Program-made: the position numbers and the translations under genes | Origin: RHKX01 sp963784885 | GTDB lineage: Bacteria; Actinomycetota; Thermoleophilia; Solirubrobacterales; 70-9 | Assembly: GCA_963784885.1 (NCBI GenBank) | Contig: CAWATA010000004.1 | Span: 496,001 to 560,000, forward strand | Direction of reading: 5' to 3' | DNA: 64,000 bases | Notes under the pieces: model-generated | Databases searched by the model: none | The model's input: only the letters and a program-made list of their open reading frames with translations | Told to the model about the DNA's origin: nothing | Shown here: one piece after another, positions 7,771-15,945 of the stretch | Position numbering within the stretch: the stretch's first letter is position 1 | How the letters are laid out: the number at the start of each line of letters is the position of its first letter

Positions 7771-9900
7771 ATGGAATCGTCGGAGCACACACGTCGCGCC
7801 CGGGTCCTCTTCGACGAGGCCCACTCGGAGGCATGGTCGATTCGCGCCGACGTCGCCGAGCGGATGCAGGCGGCCCACCCGGCCGACGCTTCGCTCGCGG
7901 CCGCCGCAGCCGCGCTGGCGCGACGCGATTTCGAGATCGCCGTCAACGAGTCCGCAGCGCTCGACGCCGACACGCTCGCGAAAGCCGACGTGCTCGTCAT
8001 CGCCCACCCGTCCGAGGATCGCTGGGAGTCCACGACCGGCGTCGGCGAGCCGCGGCTGAACGACGCCGAGATCGACGCCGTCGCCTCCTGGGTCGAGAAC
8101 GGCGGCGGGGTGATCGTGCTCGGCGAGACCGAGCAGGACAAGTACGGCAACAACCTGAACGACCTGCTCGGGCGCTTCGGGATCGAGATCGAGAACGCGA
8201 CCGTCCAGGACTACGAGCACCATCGCGGCGACGCGCCGAGCTGGATCCTCGCGAACCTGATCCCCGCCGACGGCAGCGGCCCCGACCCGCTCGCGGGCGT
8301 CGGCGAAGCCTGCTTCTATCGCGCCGGTACGCTCGCGCTCAACAACGGCGGTCGGATCCTCGCCCGCGCATTCCCGAGCGCCTCCACTCCTGACGCGCCG
8401 CTCGCCGCGGTGATGAGCCACGGCGCCGGGCGCGTCGTCGTCCTCGCCGACTCCGATCTGTTCGGCGACGACTGCATCGAGGCCCTCGACCACGAGGCCT
8501 TCTGGGTCAACCTCGTCTACTACGCCGCCGAGCCGGCATTCGCCTCCGTGGGCGCGCCGATCGAGTCGGCCGCGGCCTCCGATCCGGCGTGGGCGCAGCT
8601 CCGCGACGCAGTCGAGGAGCTCCGCGTCCACGAGGCCGGGGACGGCTCGGTCGACCTCGCCGCCGCCGCGGTCGACGAGGGCCGCCTCCGCGAGCTGGTC
8701 GAGACGATCAAGGCTTCGATCGACGAGTTGGTGCCGCACTTCCCGCATCAGGCGGGCTACTTCGGGGCCCTGAGGGCCGACCTCGACGCCTGGGTCGGGT
8801 CGAGCTTCGCCAAGCCGGACTTCATGGCCTCGACGGAGGCGTTCCGGCCCGAGCAGGAGCGCCGCGACGGGATCGAGCACCTGGTCGTGATGCCGATGTA
8901 CAAGCAGAACGGCTCGCCGGACACCTGCTTCGAGGCGCTGATCGTCCGGGTCCCGTGGCCGCGCTGGGCCGTCGAGCTCGAGAGCCGTTACGACAACGCC
9001 AAGTTCCTCCCGGTCGAGTTCGTCGACTACACGTCGGGTTACGACTCCGAGTGCGCGGTGCTGTTCCCGGAGACGTTCTCGGTCGCCGAGCGCCCACCGG
9101 CCCACTTCGGTGCGATCTTCTGCGACCGTGAAGCGGAGCGCTTCCGCCGCGTCGGCGGCGCCGCCGCCGAGATCCTGCGACTGAACCTGCCGCCCGACGC
9201 CGCCTGCCTGCTCGCCTCGCCGGAGCTGTCCCGCGACGCCTACATCGCCTGGGACCTGATCCATGACCGCACGCACATGCGCGGCGACCTGCCGTTCGAC
9301 CCGTTCATGATCCGCCAGCGCAGCCCGTACTGGATGTACTCGCTGGAGGAGCTCCGGTGCGACCTGACGGCGTTCGGCGAGGCCGTCAAGCTCGAGGCGG
9401 AGGGCTTGCCACTCGCCCGCCACGTGCAGTACGCGATCCTCTTCGACCGGCTCTTCCGATTCCCGCTGACCGGCAACCGGGTCCGCAACTACGACGGGCT
9501 CGGTGGGCAGCTCCTGTTCGCGTTCCTCCATCACGAGCGCTACCTGCACTGGACCGACAACCGGCTCGAGATCGAGTGGGGGAGGGTCGCCGAGGGCGTC
9601 GGCCGGCTCAGGGAGCTCGTCGGCGAGCTCTACCACTCCGGCATCGACCGCTCGAAGCTCGGCCAGTGGATCGCCGCCCACGACCTCGTCGCAACCTACG
9701 TGCCGCCCGCCGAGAACTCGGTCTGGGCCGCCGGCCGTCGCGAGCTGCCCGAGGTCGAGGAGCCGAAGCAGCTCGTCGACCTCGTCCGCGACGACGAGTT
9801 CCCGCTCAGTCTCTTCTACACGCAGCTGGCGCCGAAGCTCCAGCCGGCGCTCGAGGGCCGTCCCTCGCGCGAGCGCGCCGCGACCGGAGCGGCCGCCTGA
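7771..9900 (+). CDS. DUF6421 family protein with extra N-terminal amidotransferase-like domain
   Basis: Function unknown. The 709-residue protein has two parts. Residues 1-260 resemble the Rossmann-like GATase-type fold used in DUF4350/GldG-like proteins (RVLFDEAHSEAW; WVENGGGVIVLGE; GRVVVLADSDLF). Residues about 268-700 match the actinobacterial DUF6421 family as I recall it, including EHLVVMPMYKQNGSPD, the DRTHMRGDLPFDPFM block, EELRCDLTAF and GNRVRNYDGLGGQLLFA. His498-Asp499-x-x-His502 followed by Glu526-Glu527 resembles a variant HExxH metal site; that reading is speculative. AGGAG lies 6 nt before the ATG. The stop overlaps the next ATG by one base, and SDR and threonine aldolase genes follow, suggesting one amino-acid or aldehyde-related pathway. 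Confidence 0.8.
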   Translation: MESSEHTRRARVLFDEAHSEAWSIRADVAERMQAAHPADASLAAAAAALARRDFEIAVNESAALDADTLAKADVLVIAHPSEDRWESTTGVGEPRLNDAEIDAVASWVENGGGVIVLGETEQDKYGNNLNDLLGRFGIEIENATVQDYEHHRGDAPSWILANLIPADGSGPDPLAGVGEACFYRAGTLALNNGGRILARAFPSASTPDAPLAAVMSHGAGRVVVLADSDLFGDDCIEALDHEAFWVNLVYYAAEPAFASVGAPIESAAASDPAWAQLRDAVEELRVHEAGDGSVDLAAAAVDEGRLRELVETIKASIDELVPHFPHQAGYFGALRADLDAWVGSSFAKPDFMASTEAFRPEQERRDGIEHLVVMPMYKQNGSPDTCFEALIVRVPWPRWAVELESRYDNAKFLPVEFVDYTSGYDSECAVLFPETFSVAERPPAHFGAIFCDREAERFRRVGGAAAEILRLNLPPDAACLLASPELSRDAYIAWDLIHDRTHMRGDLPFDPFMIRQRSPYWMYSLEELRCDLTAFGEAVKLEAEGLPLARHVQYAILFDRLFRFPLTGNRVRNYDGLGGQLLFAFLHHERYLHWTDNRLEIEWGRVAEGVGRLRELVGELYHSGIDRSKLGQWIAAHDLVATYVPPAENSVWAAGRRELPEVEEPKQLVDLVRDDEFPLSLFYTQLAPKLQPALEGRPSRERAATGAAA

Positions 9901-10610
9901 TGGGCGAGCTCGACGGGCGCGTCATCGCGATCGCCGGTGTCGGCGGCGGGCTCGGGCCCGCGGTCGTCGAGCGGTTCGCCGCCGAGGGCGCGACGCTGGC
10001 GCTCGCCGACATCGACGTCGACCGGATCGAGGCCGCGGTCGAGCCCTTCGGCATCCCCGAGGAGCGACTCGACATGCAGGCGGTCGACCTGCTCGACGCC
10101 GATGCCGCCAGAGGTTGGTGCTCGTCGCTGACCGGCCGGTTCGGCCGGGTCGACGGGCTGCTGCATCTCGTCGGCGGCTGGCGCGGCGGCGATCCGATCG
10201 AGAGCTTCGACATGGCCGACTACGAGTGGCTGCACGACCTGCTCGTCCGGACGCTCCAGAACGCCACCCGCGCCTTCCACGGCGCGCTCACGGCGAGCGA
10301 GCACGGCCGCTTCGCGATCGTCTCCTCGACGCAGGCGCAGTCCCCCGACGGCACCAACGCCGCCTACGGGGCGACGAAGGCGGCTGCCGAGTCGTGGACG
10401 CTCGCGCTCGCCGACTCGTTCGCCGACTCGAAGGCGACCGCGAACGTGGTCGTCATCAACGCGATCCTGACCAAGGCGATGCGGGAGAAGAACCCGGACA
10501 AGGCCTACCCGACGTTCACGCCCGCCGAGCAGATCGCCGACGCGCTGCTGTACCTCTGCTCCGACGCAGCCGGCCGGATGAACGGCCAGCGCCTCGAGCT
10601 CCACCCGTGA
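9900..10610 (+). CDS. SDR family oxidoreductase
   Basis: NAD(P)-dependent short-chain dehydrogenase/reductase of 236 residues. The cofactor loop GVGGGLG sits near residue 15 and the catalytic YxxxK is AAYGATKAA (Tyr about 157, Lys about 161) with a preceding Ser pair (IVSSTQAQ). The glycine-rich loop departs from the classical TGxxxGIG, and the HLVGGW stretch replaces the common NNAG. Start ATG overlaps the DUF6421 stop (TGATG), and its own stop overlaps the next gene's GTG, so the three genes are translationally coupled. The substrate is not known; the neighbours suggest a beta-hydroxy amino acid or a derived aldehyde. Confidence 0.85.
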   Translation: MGELDGRVIAIAGVGGGLGPAVVERFAAEGATLALADIDVDRIEAAVEPFGIPEERLDMQAVDLLDADAARGWCSSLTGRFGRVDGLLHLVGGWRGGDPIESFDMADYEWLHDLLVRTLQNATRAFHGALTASEHGRFAIVSSTQAQSPDGTNAAYGATKAAAESWTLALADSFADSKATANVVVINAILTKAMREKNPDKAYPTFTPAEQIADALLYLCSDAAGRMNGQRLELHP

Positions 10611-11668
10611 GCTCCGCCCGGACCGCGGACCCGCGCGGCTTCGCCTCCGACAACCACTCGGGCGCCCATCCCGAGGTGCTGGAGGCGATCGCGCGCGCCA
10701 ACGTCGATCACGCGGGCTCCTACGGCGAGGACGCCTGGACGCAGCGCTTCGACGACCTCGTGCGCGACCACTTCGGGCCCGAGGCGCTCGGGTTTCCGGT
10801 CTTCAACGGAACCGCGGCGAACGTGCTCGCGATCGACGCGGTCACCCGTCCCCACGACGCCGTCATCTGCGTCGCCGGTGCCCACATCGACGTCGACGAG
10901 TGCGGCGCTCCGGAGCGGTGGGCGGGGGTGAAGCTGCTCAAGGCCGAGCCCGTGCACGGAAAGCTCGTCCCCGAGGCGATGCGGGCCTGGGAGGCCAGGC
11001 GCGGCGACATTCATCACAACCAGCCGCGGCTCGTCTCGGTCGCCGAGTCGACCGAGGTCGGGACGGTCTACTCCGTCGAGGAGCTTCGCGCGCTCGCCGA
11101 CGAGGCCCACGGCATGGGGATGCTCATGCACGTCGACGGCGCCCGCCTCGCGAACGCGGCGGCGGCCCTCGCGGTCCCGCTCGGGACCCTCGCGGTCGGC
11201 GTGGAGGCCGACGTCGTCTCGCTCGGCGCGACGAAGAACGGCGGCCTCGTCGGGGACGCGGTCGTCTTCCTCGACCCCGGGCTCGCTCGGAGCTTCGGCC
11301 TGATCCGCAAGCAGGGGATGCAGCTCGCTTCGAAGATGCGCTTCCTCAGCGCCCAGTTCGACGCCCTCTTCGGCGAGGGCGAGCTCTGGCGGCGGAACGC
11401 CGAGTCGGCCAACGCGATGGCCGCCCGCCTCGGCGCCGGCGTCGAGGGGGTCGACGGCGTCGAGCTCGTCCACCCGGTCGACGCCAACGGCGTCTTCGCA
11501 AGGCTCCCGCGGCCGGTCATCGACCGGCTCCTCGACGAGCTCCCCGGCGAACACCCCTTCTACATCTGGGACGAGGACGAGAGCATCGTCCGCTGGATGT
11601 GCTCCTGGGACACCAGGGCCGAGGACGTCGACGAGTTGATCGCCGCGGTCGAGTCCGCGGTGGCCTGA
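10607..11668 (+). CDS. Low-specificity threonine aldolase-like PLP enzyme
   Basis: Fold-type I PLP enzyme that cleaves beta-hydroxy amino acids, for example threonine to glycine and acetaldehyde. The 353-residue protein starts with the family signature ASDNHSGAHPEVLEAI, then a GSYGEDAWTQ substrate segment and the FNGTAAN phosphate-binding loop. MHVDGARLANAA holds the aspartate that contacts the PLP nitrogen, and Lys210 in SLGATKNGG is the expected Schiff-base lysine. The GTG start overlaps the SDR stop by 4 nt. Length is normal. Third gene of the DUF6421-SDR-aldolase operon, which ends before the hairpin at 11713. Confidence 0.88.
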   Translation: MSSARTADPRGFASDNHSGAHPEVLEAIARANVDHAGSYGEDAWTQRFDDLVRDHFGPEALGFPVFNGTAANVLAIDAVTRPHDAVICVAGAHIDVDECGAPERWAGVKLLKAEPVHGKLVPEAMRAWEARRGDIHHNQPRLVSVAESTEVGTVYSVEELRALADEAHGMGMLMHVDGARLANAAAALAVPLGTLAVGVEADVVSLGATKNGGLVGDAVVFLDPGLARSFGLIRKQGMQLASKMRFLSAQFDALFGEGELWRRNAESANAMAARLGAGVEGVDGVELVHPVDANGVFARLPRPVIDRLLDELPGEHPFYIWDEDESIVRWMCSWDTRAEDVDELIAAVESAVA

Positions 11669-11712
11669 GTGCCGGCGGGCTTTCCGGCGCTGCCTGTAAT
11701 CTGACGCGTCCC

Positions 11713-11733
11713 GCGCGGCGGCTGTCGCCGCGC
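11713..11733 (+). terminator. GC-rich hairpin after the threonine aldolase gene
   Basis: Perfect 8-bp stem (GCGCGGCG and CGCCGCGC) with a 5-nt loop, 45 nt after the stop and 5 nt before tRNA-Asn. There is no U-tract, so it is either an actinobacterial-type terminator or a leader structure for tRNA processing. Confidence 0.45.
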
Positions 11734-11738
11734 ATCGA

Positions 11739-11810
11739 TCCGGGGTAGCTCAATGGCAGAGCGATCGGCTGTTAACCGATAGGTTGAGGGTTCGAGTCCC
11801 TCCCCCGGAG
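11739..11810 (+). tRNA. tRNA-Asn (GTT)
   Basis: Full cloverleaf by eye. The 7-bp acceptor pairs TCCGGGG with CCCCGGA; the D arm is GCTC/GAGC; the anticodon stem ATCGG/CCGAT has loop CTGTTAA with anticodon GTT at 11771-11773; the T arm GAGGG/CCCTC has loop TTCGAGT. The discriminator is G. CCA is not encoded. Confidence 0.96.
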
Positions 11811-11811
11811 C

Positions 11812-11923
11812 TGGTCGTGGCAGTGCGGCCGCCCTCGGTCCCGGCGGCGGCGTCAGCCTCAACGTCTTCTTCGGCGAGGACGGCACGGTGACCGCCGCCT
11901 CCCTCAGCCGGCAGCTGGACTGA
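11812..11923 (+). pseudogene. Possible C-terminal gene fragment after tRNA-Asn
   Basis: A short open frame with no start codon directly follows the tRNA and ends at the TGA at 11921. It translates to a Gly/Ala-rich stretch followed by SLNVFFGEDGTVTAASLSRQ. It looks like the tail of a protein whose remainder is absent. It could equally be chance coding potential in GC-rich DNA. Confidence 0.3.
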
Positions 11924-11937
11924 CTCCGCGCGTCCAC

Positions 11938-11980
11938 GTGGGTCATCCTGGCGCCGCTATACGACATCGAAACGACCCAC
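11938..11980 (+). repeat. 43-nt palindromic intergenic repeat, copy 4
   Basis: Same 43-nt length and core (GTGGGTC start, GGCGCCGC core, CGACCCAC end). The outer pairing extends to ACGTGGGTC and GACCCACGT. It ends two bases before the stop codon of the minus-strand glycosyltransferase, so it forms the 3' flank of that gene. Confidence 0.8.
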
Positions 11981-11981
11981 G

Positions 11982-13154
11982 TCAGACGGCGATCGTCTCG
12001 ACGGCCTCGGCCGCCCGATCGGCACCGTCGCTCGCCCACTCGCTGCCGCCGATCTCGGTGGCGCGGCGGCGGTAGCGGTCGTCCTCCAGCAGCGCCCGGA
12101 CGGCCCAGCGGATCGTCGCGGGGCGGCGGAGGCGGCCGGGCACGGTCAAGCCGGCGCCGGCCCAGGCGACCCGCTCGGCGTTCTCGGCCATGTCGCCGAC
12201 CGATGGGGAGACGAGAAGCGGCCGGCCGAGCGCGAGCGCTCGGGCGACGGTTCCGTGGCCGCCGTGGCAGGCGACGACGTCGGCGGCGGCCATCACCTGC
12301 GAGTAGGAGAGCCAGTCGTGAAGCAGGCCGTTGGCGGGAACGTCGATCGGCCGCTCGGGCCGGTGGCCGTTGGTCGTCGCGACGACCCGGACGGGCTCGT
12401 CGGCGAGGCCTTCGAAGGCGCGCCGGATCAGATCGCAGCCCGGGTCCTGGGCGGTGCTGCTCGCGACCAGCACCAGCGGGGCGTCGCCGGCGGGCAGCGC
12501 CACGTCGGGGTGAGGAAGCTCGAACTCGAGCGGTCCGGTGACGACGGTCTCGGCGGGCCAGGCCCGCGGGTACTCGAGCTGGGGGAAGGTGCCGACGATC
12601 GCCAGCCGTTCGCTGATGCCGCCGTGGAAGCGGCCGTCTGGCGGCAGGCCGATCCGCCGGCGGGTCTCATTCAGCTCGCGACGGCCGATCCGCAGGCCGG
12701 TCTCGAGGATCGGCAGGGCCGCACGCCAGGCGCGGCGGCCGGCCCCGGTCCGCGGCGGCGCCATCCCCATCCCGAAGAACGGCAGCCCCGGGTCGTGGAC
12801 CGGGTAGAGGTGGGGGATGAGGGTCGCCCGCGGCACCCCGGCGAGCTCCGCGGCCAGCGACGGCGCCAGGGTGAGGATGTCGCTGACGAGCACATCGGGC
12901 TCGAACCCTTCGAGCAGCGGCATCATCGCCTGCGCCGCCTCGCCGGCGCCCGCCTCCTCGCCGGGCGGCGGCGGGGGGAAGACCGTGTACTCCTGCGCGG
13001 CGGCGAATCGCAGCCCGAGGCCCTCGACCGGCTCGCGCCAGCGCTCCCAGGTCTGCACGGTGACCTCATGACCGCGGGCGGCCAGAGCCCGGCCGAGTGC
13101 GATCGCCGGGAACGCGTGCCCGGCGTCGCCGAATGCCGCGACGATCGCCTTCAT
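11982..13154 (-). CDS. Glycosyltransferase, GT1/MGT-like
   Basis: GT-B fold glycosyltransferase related to macrolide and UDP-glucuronosyl/erythromycin-type transferases, which move a sugar from an NDP donor to a small-molecule or lipid acceptor. The 390-residue protein begins with the N-terminal Rossmann glycine region (FGDAGHAFPAIALGRALAARG), which resembles the GHxxP start of the family. It ends with the C-terminal donor-binding region: ADVVACHGGHGTVARALALG, then LLVSPSVGDMAENAERV. No signal peptide or membrane segment is visible. It stands alone, divergent from the next gene, so the acceptor cannot be predicted. Confidence 0.85.
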   Translation of the reverse strand: MKAIVAAFGDAGHAFPAIALGRALAARGHEVTVQTWERWREPVEGLGLRFAAAQEYTVFPPPPPGEEAGAGEAAQAMMPLLEGFEPDVLVSDILTLAPSLAAELAGVPRATLIPHLYPVHDPGLPFFGMGMAPPRTGAGRRAWRAALPILETGLRIGRRELNETRRRIGLPPDGRFHGGISERLAIVGTFPQLEYPRAWPAETVVTGPLEFELPHPDVALPAGDAPLVLVASSTAQDPGCDLIRRAFEGLADEPVRVVATTNGHRPERPIDVPANGLLHDWLSYSQVMAAADVVACHGGHGTVARALALGRPLLVSPSVGDMAENAERVAWAGAGLTVPGRLRRPATIRWAVRALLEDDRYRRRATEIGGSEWASDGADRAAEAVETIAV

Positions 13155-13231
13155 GGCCGCTGCAAGGCGCTTCCCGCCGGAGCCCGGCGCGGTTGCCGAG
13201 CCGTGGCGATCGCGCCATCCTCGAGCGACCG

Positions 13232-13660
13232 ATGTTCCGGCGTCGCAACAGGAGACCGAGGAACGCCTGCCTGCGCCTGCGTTCGGCGGTCGATTCGATG
13301 CCCCGCCACGCCCGCGAGGCGATGCTCCGCGGCATCGCCGACAACACGATCATCGTCGGCGCCTACACCGATCCGATCAGCGGCGGCATCTGCCCGATGC
13401 TCGCCGCTCACCGCAACGGCGGACGGATCAACCTCGCGAGCTTCGCCCGCAGCTGGGACCGCTACACCGATGCCGACCGCCCGCGTCCGGCAACCGAGCG
13501 GGAACTCCGCACGCTCGTGGCGCTGCTCGAGTCGAGCCTCGTCGACGAGCTCCCGGCGCCCGCGCCCGAGCCGCGCCCGTCGCGGCGCATCCCGTTCCGG
13601 ATCCGCCGCGTGCGGAAACCGCGCGACGCCGAGGCGCCGGAGCCGGTCGGCGTGGCCTGA
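13232..13660 (+). CDS. Conserved hypothetical protein (142 aa)
   Basis: Not assigned to a named family. The protein starts MFRRRNRRPRN and holds a core of about residues 20-85: SMPRHAREAMLRGIADNTII, then GGICPMLAAHRNGGR, then FARSWDRYT. The compact conserved-looking core followed by a Pro/Arg-rich tail suggests a small soluble DNA- or protein-binding factor, which is only a guess. The ATG at 13232 is preferred to in-frame starts upstream because those lie in poorly conserved Arg-rich sequence overlapping the divergent glycosyltransferase promoter region. Confidence 0.65.
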   Translation: MFRRRNRRPRNACLRLRSAVDSMPRHAREAMLRGIADNTIIVGAYTDPISGGICPMLAAHRNGGRINLASFARSWDRYTDADRPRPATERELRTLVALLESSLVDELPAPAPEPRPSRRIPFRIRRVRKPRDAEAPEPVGVA

Positions 13661-13677
13661 CGCGATCGCGGCCGCCC

Positions 13678-14412
13678 TCAGGTCGCGAAGGCCGACGGGT
13701 CGCCCGGCCGCGTGAAGACGATCTCCGGGATCAGGCAGTACCGCGACGTCCGCAGCAGCAGCCGCACCGTCTCGGCCAGATCCTCGGGCTGGATCATCTC
13801 CTCCGGCTTGACCTGTCCCTGGACCCACTCGGTCATCGGCGTGTCGACGAAGGCGGGGCAGAGCGCGGTCACCTGAACGCCGGCCTTGCCGACCTCCATC
13901 TGCGTCGCCTGGCTGAGACCGATCACGCCGGCCTTCGTCGCCGAGTAGACGGCGAGCCATCCCTGCCCACCCTTGCCGGCGATCGAGGCCGTGTTGACGA
14001 CCAGCGCCTTGCCGTGCTCGGCGCCCGCCTCGCGGAGCATCGGCATCGCCTCGCGCATCGCGATCACGTAGGAGCGCAGGTTGACGTCGAGCTGCATGTC
14101 GAGCTTCTTCGTCTCGACCTCGTCGATCGCGCCGCCGATCCCGACTCCGGCGTTGTTGACGAGGACGTCGAGACGGCCGCAGCGTTCCCTGTGGGCGGCG
14201 ATCAGCTCCTTGACCTCCTCCTCGGACGCGACGTTGGCGGGAGCGGGCGTGACGTCGAGCCCCCGCTCGATCAGCAACGCAGCCGCCTGCTCGAGCTTGT
14301 CGGGACGCCGGGCGGAGATCGTCACCGCGTAGCCATCCTCGGCCAGGGCGCGGCTGATCGCCAGGCCGATCCCGCTCGATCCTCCGGTCACCAGTGCTGC
14401 GCGCTCGGCCAC
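13678..14412 (-). CDS. SDR family NAD(P)-dependent oxidoreductase
   Basis: Classical short-chain dehydrogenase of 244 residues. It has TGGSSGIGLAISRAL at the N-terminus for NAD(P) binding, VNNAGVGIGG near residue 90 and the catalytic pair in AVYSATKAG (Tyr about 156, Lys about 160). The GTG at 14412 is chosen because GGAGGAGACGAC precedes it and the Rossmann strand starts directly after; an in-frame start at 14457 would overlap the upstream regulatory region. The C-terminal LRTSRYCLIPEIVFTRPG segment is typical of SDRs with no membrane part. Substrate unknown. Confidence 0.88.
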   Translation of the reverse strand: MAERAALVTGGSSGIGLAISRALAEDGYAVTISARRPDKLEQAAALLIERGLDVTPAPANVASEEEVKELIAAHRERCGRLDVLVNNAGVGIGGAIDEVETKKLDMQLDVNLRSYVIAMREAMPMLREAGAEHGKALVVNTASIAGKGGQGWLAVYSATKAGVIGLSQATQMEVGKAGVQVTALCPAFVDTPMTEWVQGQVKPEEMIQPEDLAETVRLLLRTSRYCLIPEIVFTRPGDPSAFAT

Positions 14413-14476
14413 GTCGTCTCCTCCTCGTTCGCTGACGCGGGGGAGCCTAACCGCCAAGTAAATGAGCCGGCTTCTC

Positions 14477-14482
14477 TAGGAT
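14477..14482 (+). promoter_or_regulatory. -10 box before thioredoxin-like lipoprotein
   Basis: TAGGAT lies 8 nt before the GTG start and no Shine-Dalgarno is present, consistent with a leaderless or nearly leaderless mRNA. Confidence 0.4.
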
Positions 14483-14490
14483 TCGCGGCC

Positions 14491-15495
14491 GTGCTCCAAG
14501 CAATCACACCCCGAACCCGCGCCCTCATCGCCATCCCCTTCGCAGCCGCGCTGCTCGCCGGCTGCGGTGGCTCCGGATCCGACTCCTCGACGACAGCGGC
14601 GCCGAGTGCCGACCAGTTCCCGGCGCCGGACGGCAGGACGCTCGAGCAGCTCGCCTCGGAGGGATCGCAGAGCGACCTCGTCGTCGCCCCGACCCAGCAG
14701 GTCTTCAACGAGGGCGAGAACCGCTACGGGTTCGGAATCTTCACCGTCGACCACGGCAACGTCTCCGACGCCGACGTCGCGATCTACGCCGCAAAGCCGA
14801 ACGGCAGGGCCGAGGGTCCGTATCCGGCGACGATCCACTCGCTCGAGACGCCCGGCGCGTTCGCCGCCAAGACCACCACCGAAGACCCCGACGCCGCCAA
14901 GTACGTCTACACGACCGAGGTCGACATGCCGACCAAGGGCGAGTGGCAGATCCTCGCCATGCTCCGCGAGGACGACGGCTCCTACTCCTACGTCCGCGTC
15001 CCGAGCGCGAACGTCGGCAAGTTCCCGGCCGTGCCGCAGCCCGGCGACCCGGCGCCGGTCATGCACACCCCGACCGCGGACGACGTCGGCGGCGACCTGA
15101 CCAAGATCGACACCCGCCAGCCCCCGAGCTCCATGCACGACGTCGATTACGCCGATGCCCTCGGCAAGAAGCCGATCGTGCTCCTGTTCGCCACCCCGGC
15201 GCTGTGCACGAGCCGCGTCTGCGGCCCCGTCGTCGACATCACCGAAGAGGTCAAGAACGAGCGGCCCGACGACGCCGACTACATCCACATGGAGATCTAC
15301 AACGACAACGATCCGAACAAGGGCCCGCGCCCCCAGGTCAGGGACTTCAACCTGCCCTCGGAGCCTTGGCTGTTCGTGATCGACGCCGACGGCAAGGTAT
15401 CCACCGTCATCGAGGGCGCCTTCAGCAAGACTGAGCTCGATGACGCGATCGACAAGGCCGACAAGGCGTCCGGGATCGACCCCGCCTCGTCCTGA
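14491..15495 (+). CDS. Secreted lipoprotein with C-terminal thioredoxin-like domain
   Basis: The 334-residue protein has a lipoprotein signal peptide ending in the lipobox LLAGC near residue 25, followed by a Ser/Thr-rich linker. Residues about 55-180 form a beta-rich domain with an immunoglobulin-like look. Residues about 215-330 look thioredoxin/peroxiredoxin-like: KKPIVLLFATPALCTSRVCG, then the cis-Pro-like segment EPWLFVIDADGK. The cysteines are spaced CxxxxC rather than CxxC, as in SCO1/PRX-type proteins, so redox or metal chaperone activity is plausible. It is probably anchored outside the membrane. Start GTG is preferred because it places the signal peptide correctly. Confidence 0.8.
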   Translation: MLQAITPRTRALIAIPFAAALLAGCGGSGSDSSTTAAPSADQFPAPDGRTLEQLASEGSQSDLVVAPTQQVFNEGENRYGFGIFTVDHGNVSDADVAIYAAKPNGRAEGPYPATIHSLETPGAFAAKTTTEDPDAAKYVYTTEVDMPTKGEWQILAMLREDDGSYSYVRVPSANVGKFPAVPQPGDPAPVMHTPTADDVGGDLTKIDTRQPPSSMHDVDYADALGKKPIVLLFATPALCTSRVCGPVVDITEEVKNERPDDADYIHMEIYNDNDPNKGPRPQVRDFNLPSEPWLFVIDADGKVSTVIEGAFSKTELDDAIDKADKASGIDPASS

Positions 15496-15501
15496 GCGCG
15501 C

Positions 15502-15843
15502 TCAGCGCCGCGGGGTGCGACGACCGCGCTTGCCGGCCGGGCGACGGCCGCGGCTCTCGAGCTTGCTGCGCCCCGACTCGCGGGCGCTGACCGCCTTCAC
15601 CCGGCTCAGGCCCGGCTCGAGAATCCGCTTCGCGCAGCCGCGGTGCCAGTGGCGGTGCTCGGTGCCGCCGACGCGCTTCACGGTCTGGGCGATCACGTGG
15701 TCCTCGCCGATCTCGACATCGCCGTAGCAACCCGGGCAGGTGTACTGCTTCTGGGAGATCCCGCGGATCAACCAGACCTCGTCGCCCTCGGGGGAGAACC
15801 CGAGGAGGCTCTGGCGCGAGTTCGGGAGGCCGTCGCGGCTCAT
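15502..15843 (-). CDS. Small CxxC protein of an actinobacterial conserved family
   Basis: The 113-residue protein carries a treble-clef-like set of metal ligands: TCPGCYGDV near residue 36, and HRHWHRGC near residue 65. I recall similar short proteins with a CPGC and RHWHRxC pattern throughout actinobacteria, annotated only as hypothetical or ATP/GTP-binding. The last 40 residues are an Arg/Lys/Gly-rich tail suggesting nucleic-acid contact. Its ATG overlaps the stop of the tiny upstream frame at 15840-15935 (ATGA), so the two may be co-translated. Confidence 0.7.
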   Translation of the reverse strand: MSRDGLPNSRQSLLGFSPEGDEVWLIRGISQKQYTCPGCYGDVEIGEDHVIAQTVKRVGGTEHRHWHRGCAKRILEPGLSRVKAVSARESGRSKLESRGRRPAGKRGRRTPRR

Positions 15844-15935
15844 CCCTGCGGATCCGAGGGCTGCGGCTCGCGCTCGAGGTAGTCGGCCTCTGGGACGTAG
15901 TCGGCCTCTGGGCCGCCGATGTTGCGGTTGCTCAT
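15840..15935 (-). CDS. Possible small ORF with tandem PEADY motif (31 aa)
   Basis: A 31-codon frame starts at the ATG at 15935 with GGAG 7 nt upstream and ends in a 4-nt ATGA overlap with the CxxC protein. It encodes MSNRNIGGPEADYVPEADYL and then a short acidic/proline tail. The PEADY unit is duplicated by an 18-bp tandem DNA repeat. Ribosome site, coupling and codon choice favour translation, but no homologue is known to me. Confidence 0.5.
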   Translation of the reverse strand: MSNRNIGGPEADYVPEADYLEREPQPSDPQG

Positions 15936-15945
15936 GTCTGCTCCT

